DNA of 41,563 bases from Candidatus Latescibacterota bacterium. Lineage in GTDB: Bacteria > Latescibacterota > UBA2968 > UBA8231. Both the position numbers and the translations under genes were made by a program. Below are positions 39,917 through 41,563 of this stretch, piece by piece; position 1 is the first letter of the stretch, and each line of letters opens with the position of its first letter. The notes under the pieces are model-generated. The model was given only the letters and a program-made list of their open reading frames with translations, had not been told where the DNA came from and ran no database searches. The stretch spans positions 1-41,563 of the forward strand of contig JAJEFJ010000016.1 of the NCBI GenBank assembly GCA_022820485.1, given 5' to 3'.

Positions 39917-41563
39917 TCATCGCAGCAGGGTGAGCTTGCGGGTGAGAACGGCCTTGGGGGTTATCAGTCGATACAGATAGACGCCGCTGGCCAGCGGACG
40001 GCCCGTGCGGTCGCGGCCATCCCAGTGGAGGCGATAGTGGCCGGCCGACTGCGGCCCCTCGTTCAAGACCGCTACTCGCTGCCCGGTCAGCGCAAACACT
40101 TCTAGACGCGCCGAACCCGGTTCGTGCAGGAAATACGGAATGACGGTCTGGCTGTTGAACGGATTGGGCGCGTTCTGCTGCAATTGCGGCTCATCGGCCA
40201 GCGCCATCGGCTTGGCACTTGCTGAATCGACCTCAAAACGGACGATTTCGGTAAAGTCGGCTAGCAGCTTGTTTTGCGCCTTGTCCGATACCGTCATTTG
40301 AGCAAGTCCCCAGATACCGGGGACGCTGCCGACCGGCAAGGTAATGGTTTTTTTGTACGTTTCGTAAATAGTCGGATCCCGTGAGAAATAGATTTGGTAG
40401 GCGTCCGGATCTTGATGGACAAAATAATGCTCTACGCCTTGGGGATCGCGTAACAGCATGGCTGTGTCCTTATAGCCGCTGATATTATCCTTGATTCTAA
40501 AGGTAATATCGACCTGTGTTTCACCATTTGGTGCGGCTGGGTTGGTCGGCTCAGCCGCAATGGTGATCCGATTTACATCTAATTCGGGTGGAATGGTATC
40601 CGGGTTCGCAGTCTGCACTTCAATGGTGGCTGGCAACTCATCGATCACTCTGTCTGTGTCGTATGAGCCATGTCCCGGATGGGTGAAATATACACCGCTG
40701 TCATTTAACGCAATATCCTGCATCGCAATACGGTTGAGTTCGTATGTGCCGCTTGGAAAGTAATCCGGGATCACAAGTTCAACACGGGCTTCGCTAGTTG
40801 CTGGATTGTAAAAACCATAGTCTCCCGTAAGTATTCGAGAATAGGTTGCGAGGCTTGGATCATTCATCGACGCGTGAACGTAATTTACACCATTCTCTTC
40901 AAAAAGTTTCCACCGAGCGGTCACAATTTGATAGGGCCTTCCTCCTTCAGACCCTTCCGACAAAGAAAGCCGCATTGAGTTTTTGATATATACGGGTGGT
41001 TCATCATCGGCGAGCGGATTGTCAACATACAGTTTCCAACCAAAATCCGTTTGGGATTCGTGCCGCTCATTGCCTTGAGCATCCCGAAGCGTAATCTGGT
41101 CCGGGCCCCAATAGCCATGTGCCGCGTATTTGGAAAGGGTATGACGTCCGCGCAAAATATGCCCGGCATTAATACGCCTTCCATTGGCGTCAATTGGGTC
41201 AAGCCAGATGTCAAAATAAGAGCCTTTTTCACTAAAAATTCGGACCTGAGACGCTTGCGCCGTGTCGAGGTCGTTTTCTCGATGGAGTTCAATTTCTACT
41301 GTTATCCGCTTGTCCGCCTCGGGCTCGCCATCCACCTGGATGTCCACCCGGATAATGCGCCCCGGATACACCACATCGGGATACAGATTATACACCTCAA
41401 ACGTCAAATCCGCGCGAATCTGCGAGATATAGCGCGTGCCGTGCATGATCCGGTTTTGGATAAACTCGTACTTGGCCGGCGAGCGAGAGCGCAGCTTGTC
41501 CGGGTTGACGATGTAAAACGCAATGCTCTCGGCCATATCCTCATTCGGGTTTATTCCATGAGC
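39917..41563 (-). CDS. Secreted protein with FlgD-type C-terminal domain (5' end beyond window)
   Basis: The frame is open to the right edge (549 codons seen). It begins AHGINPNEDMAESIAFYIVN followed by PDKLRSRSPAKYEFI. 'NPNEDMAE.' followed by 'P.KYEFI' resembles the third-ligand segment of gluzincin-type metallopeptidases, so an HExxH part probably lies upstream. A long run of beta-rich, Ig-like domains follows, then the tail QQNAPNPFNSQTVIPYFL ... SGVYLYRL, an FlgD-Ig/sorting-type domain also seen in the protein at 28124. An ATG at 41536 is unlikely to be the real start. Function: probably extracellular or surface protease, inferred. Confidence 0.7.
   Translation of the reverse strand, partial: AHGINPNEDMAESIAFYIVNPDKLRSRSPAKYEFIQNRIMHGTRYISQIRADLTFEVYNLYPDVVYPGRIIRVDIQVDGEPEADKRITVEIELHRENDLDTAQASQVRIFSEKGSYFDIWLDPIDANGRRINAGHILRGRHTLSKYAAHGYWGPDQITLRDAQGNERHESQTDFGWKLYVDNPLADDEPPVYIKNSMRLSLSEGSEGGRPYQIVTARWKLFEENGVNYVHASMNDPSLATYSRILTGDYGFYNPATSEARVELVIPDYFPSGTYELNRIAMQDIALNDSGVYFTHPGHGSYDTDRVIDELPATIEVQTANPDTIPPELDVNRITIAAEPTNPAAPNGETQVDITFRIKDNISGYKDTAMLLRDPQGVEHYFVHQDPDAYQIYFSRDPTIYETYKKTITLPVGSVPGIWGLAQMTVSDKAQNKLLADFTEIVRFEVDSASAKPMALADEPQLQQNAPNPFNSQTVIPYFLHEPGSARLEVFALTGQRVAVLNEGPQSAGHYRLHWDGRDRTGRPLASGVYLYRLITPKAVLTRKLTLLR

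Noticed and set aside
1..41563. CRISPR arrays, rRNA and tRNA genes
   Set aside because: No regularly spaced direct repeats and no rRNA or cloverleaf-compatible segments seen; a tRNAscan/Infernal run would be decisive.

Overview
No rRNA, tRNA or CRISPR array was found. The backbone is GC-rich and carries a mix typical of uncultured FCB-group or sponge/marine-symbiont lineages (Latescibacterota- or Poribacteria-like): phytanoyl-CoA dioxygenase-like enzymes, Gfo/Idh/MocA oxidoreductase, a ceramidase-like hydrolase, CUT1 sugar ABC transport genes, and secreted proteins with an NPFN-type FlgD-like C-terminal domain. This placement is inference from gene content only.

Layout. (1) 1-4553: the tail of an IS110-type transposase, a 105-bp MITE-like element, a secreted CBM9-like protein, then a two-gene ABC sugar importer whose first gene fuses the solute-binding protein to a MalF-type permease; its ATPase is not here. 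(2) 4554-10433: an accessory island, partly AT-rich. It holds an AAA ATPase/DUF4276 pair, a relic joining the N-terminus of an ISP-type restriction-modification gene in frame to a second, diverged copy of the upstream permease 3' end, an AlbA_2 (Schlafen-like) gene, an amber-broken antitoxin relic, an HNH-like gene, a small secreted protein, and a VapBC pair flanked by two copies of an XRE-antitoxin tail. (3) 10434-20774: metabolic and envelope genes: aldo/keto reductase, PhyH, TesA-like esterase, YbbAP-like ABC exporter, GDPD, amidohydrolase, DUF1992 protein, AbiEii-like nucleotidyltransferase, PfkB kinase. Two neighbouring genes here carry in-frame copies of one palindromic repeat. (4) 20784-29332, minus strand: a long, tightly packed run: secreted cohesin-like protein, rsmB, PASTA protein, rpe, ffh, rpsP, rimM, trmD, rplS, a small membrane protein and PhyH. 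The ffh-rplS block is the classic ribosome/SRP cluster. (5) 29503-37784, plus strand: recJ, archaeal-type phosphoglycerate mutase, a GDPD relic, zinc-ribbon protein, DUF4398-like lipoprotein, L,D-transpeptidase, an unknown secreted protein, ceramidase-like hydrolase, YkgJ-type protein and MocA oxidoreductase. (6) 37781-41563, minus strand: Nramp-like transporter, an AbrB-type antitoxin with a truncated Doc toxin, and the C-terminal part of a large secreted protein running off the window.

Main themes. Several accessory modules sit next to partial duplicates of host-gene 3' ends or truncated toxin/restriction genes, pointing to repeated gain and decay. Candidate new systems are the AAA/DUF4276 pair (defence-like), the SBP-permease fusion, a leader ORF with sequestered Shine-Dalgarno before the PfkB gene, and an intrinsic terminator lying inside the signal-peptide codons of the L,D-transpeptidase.
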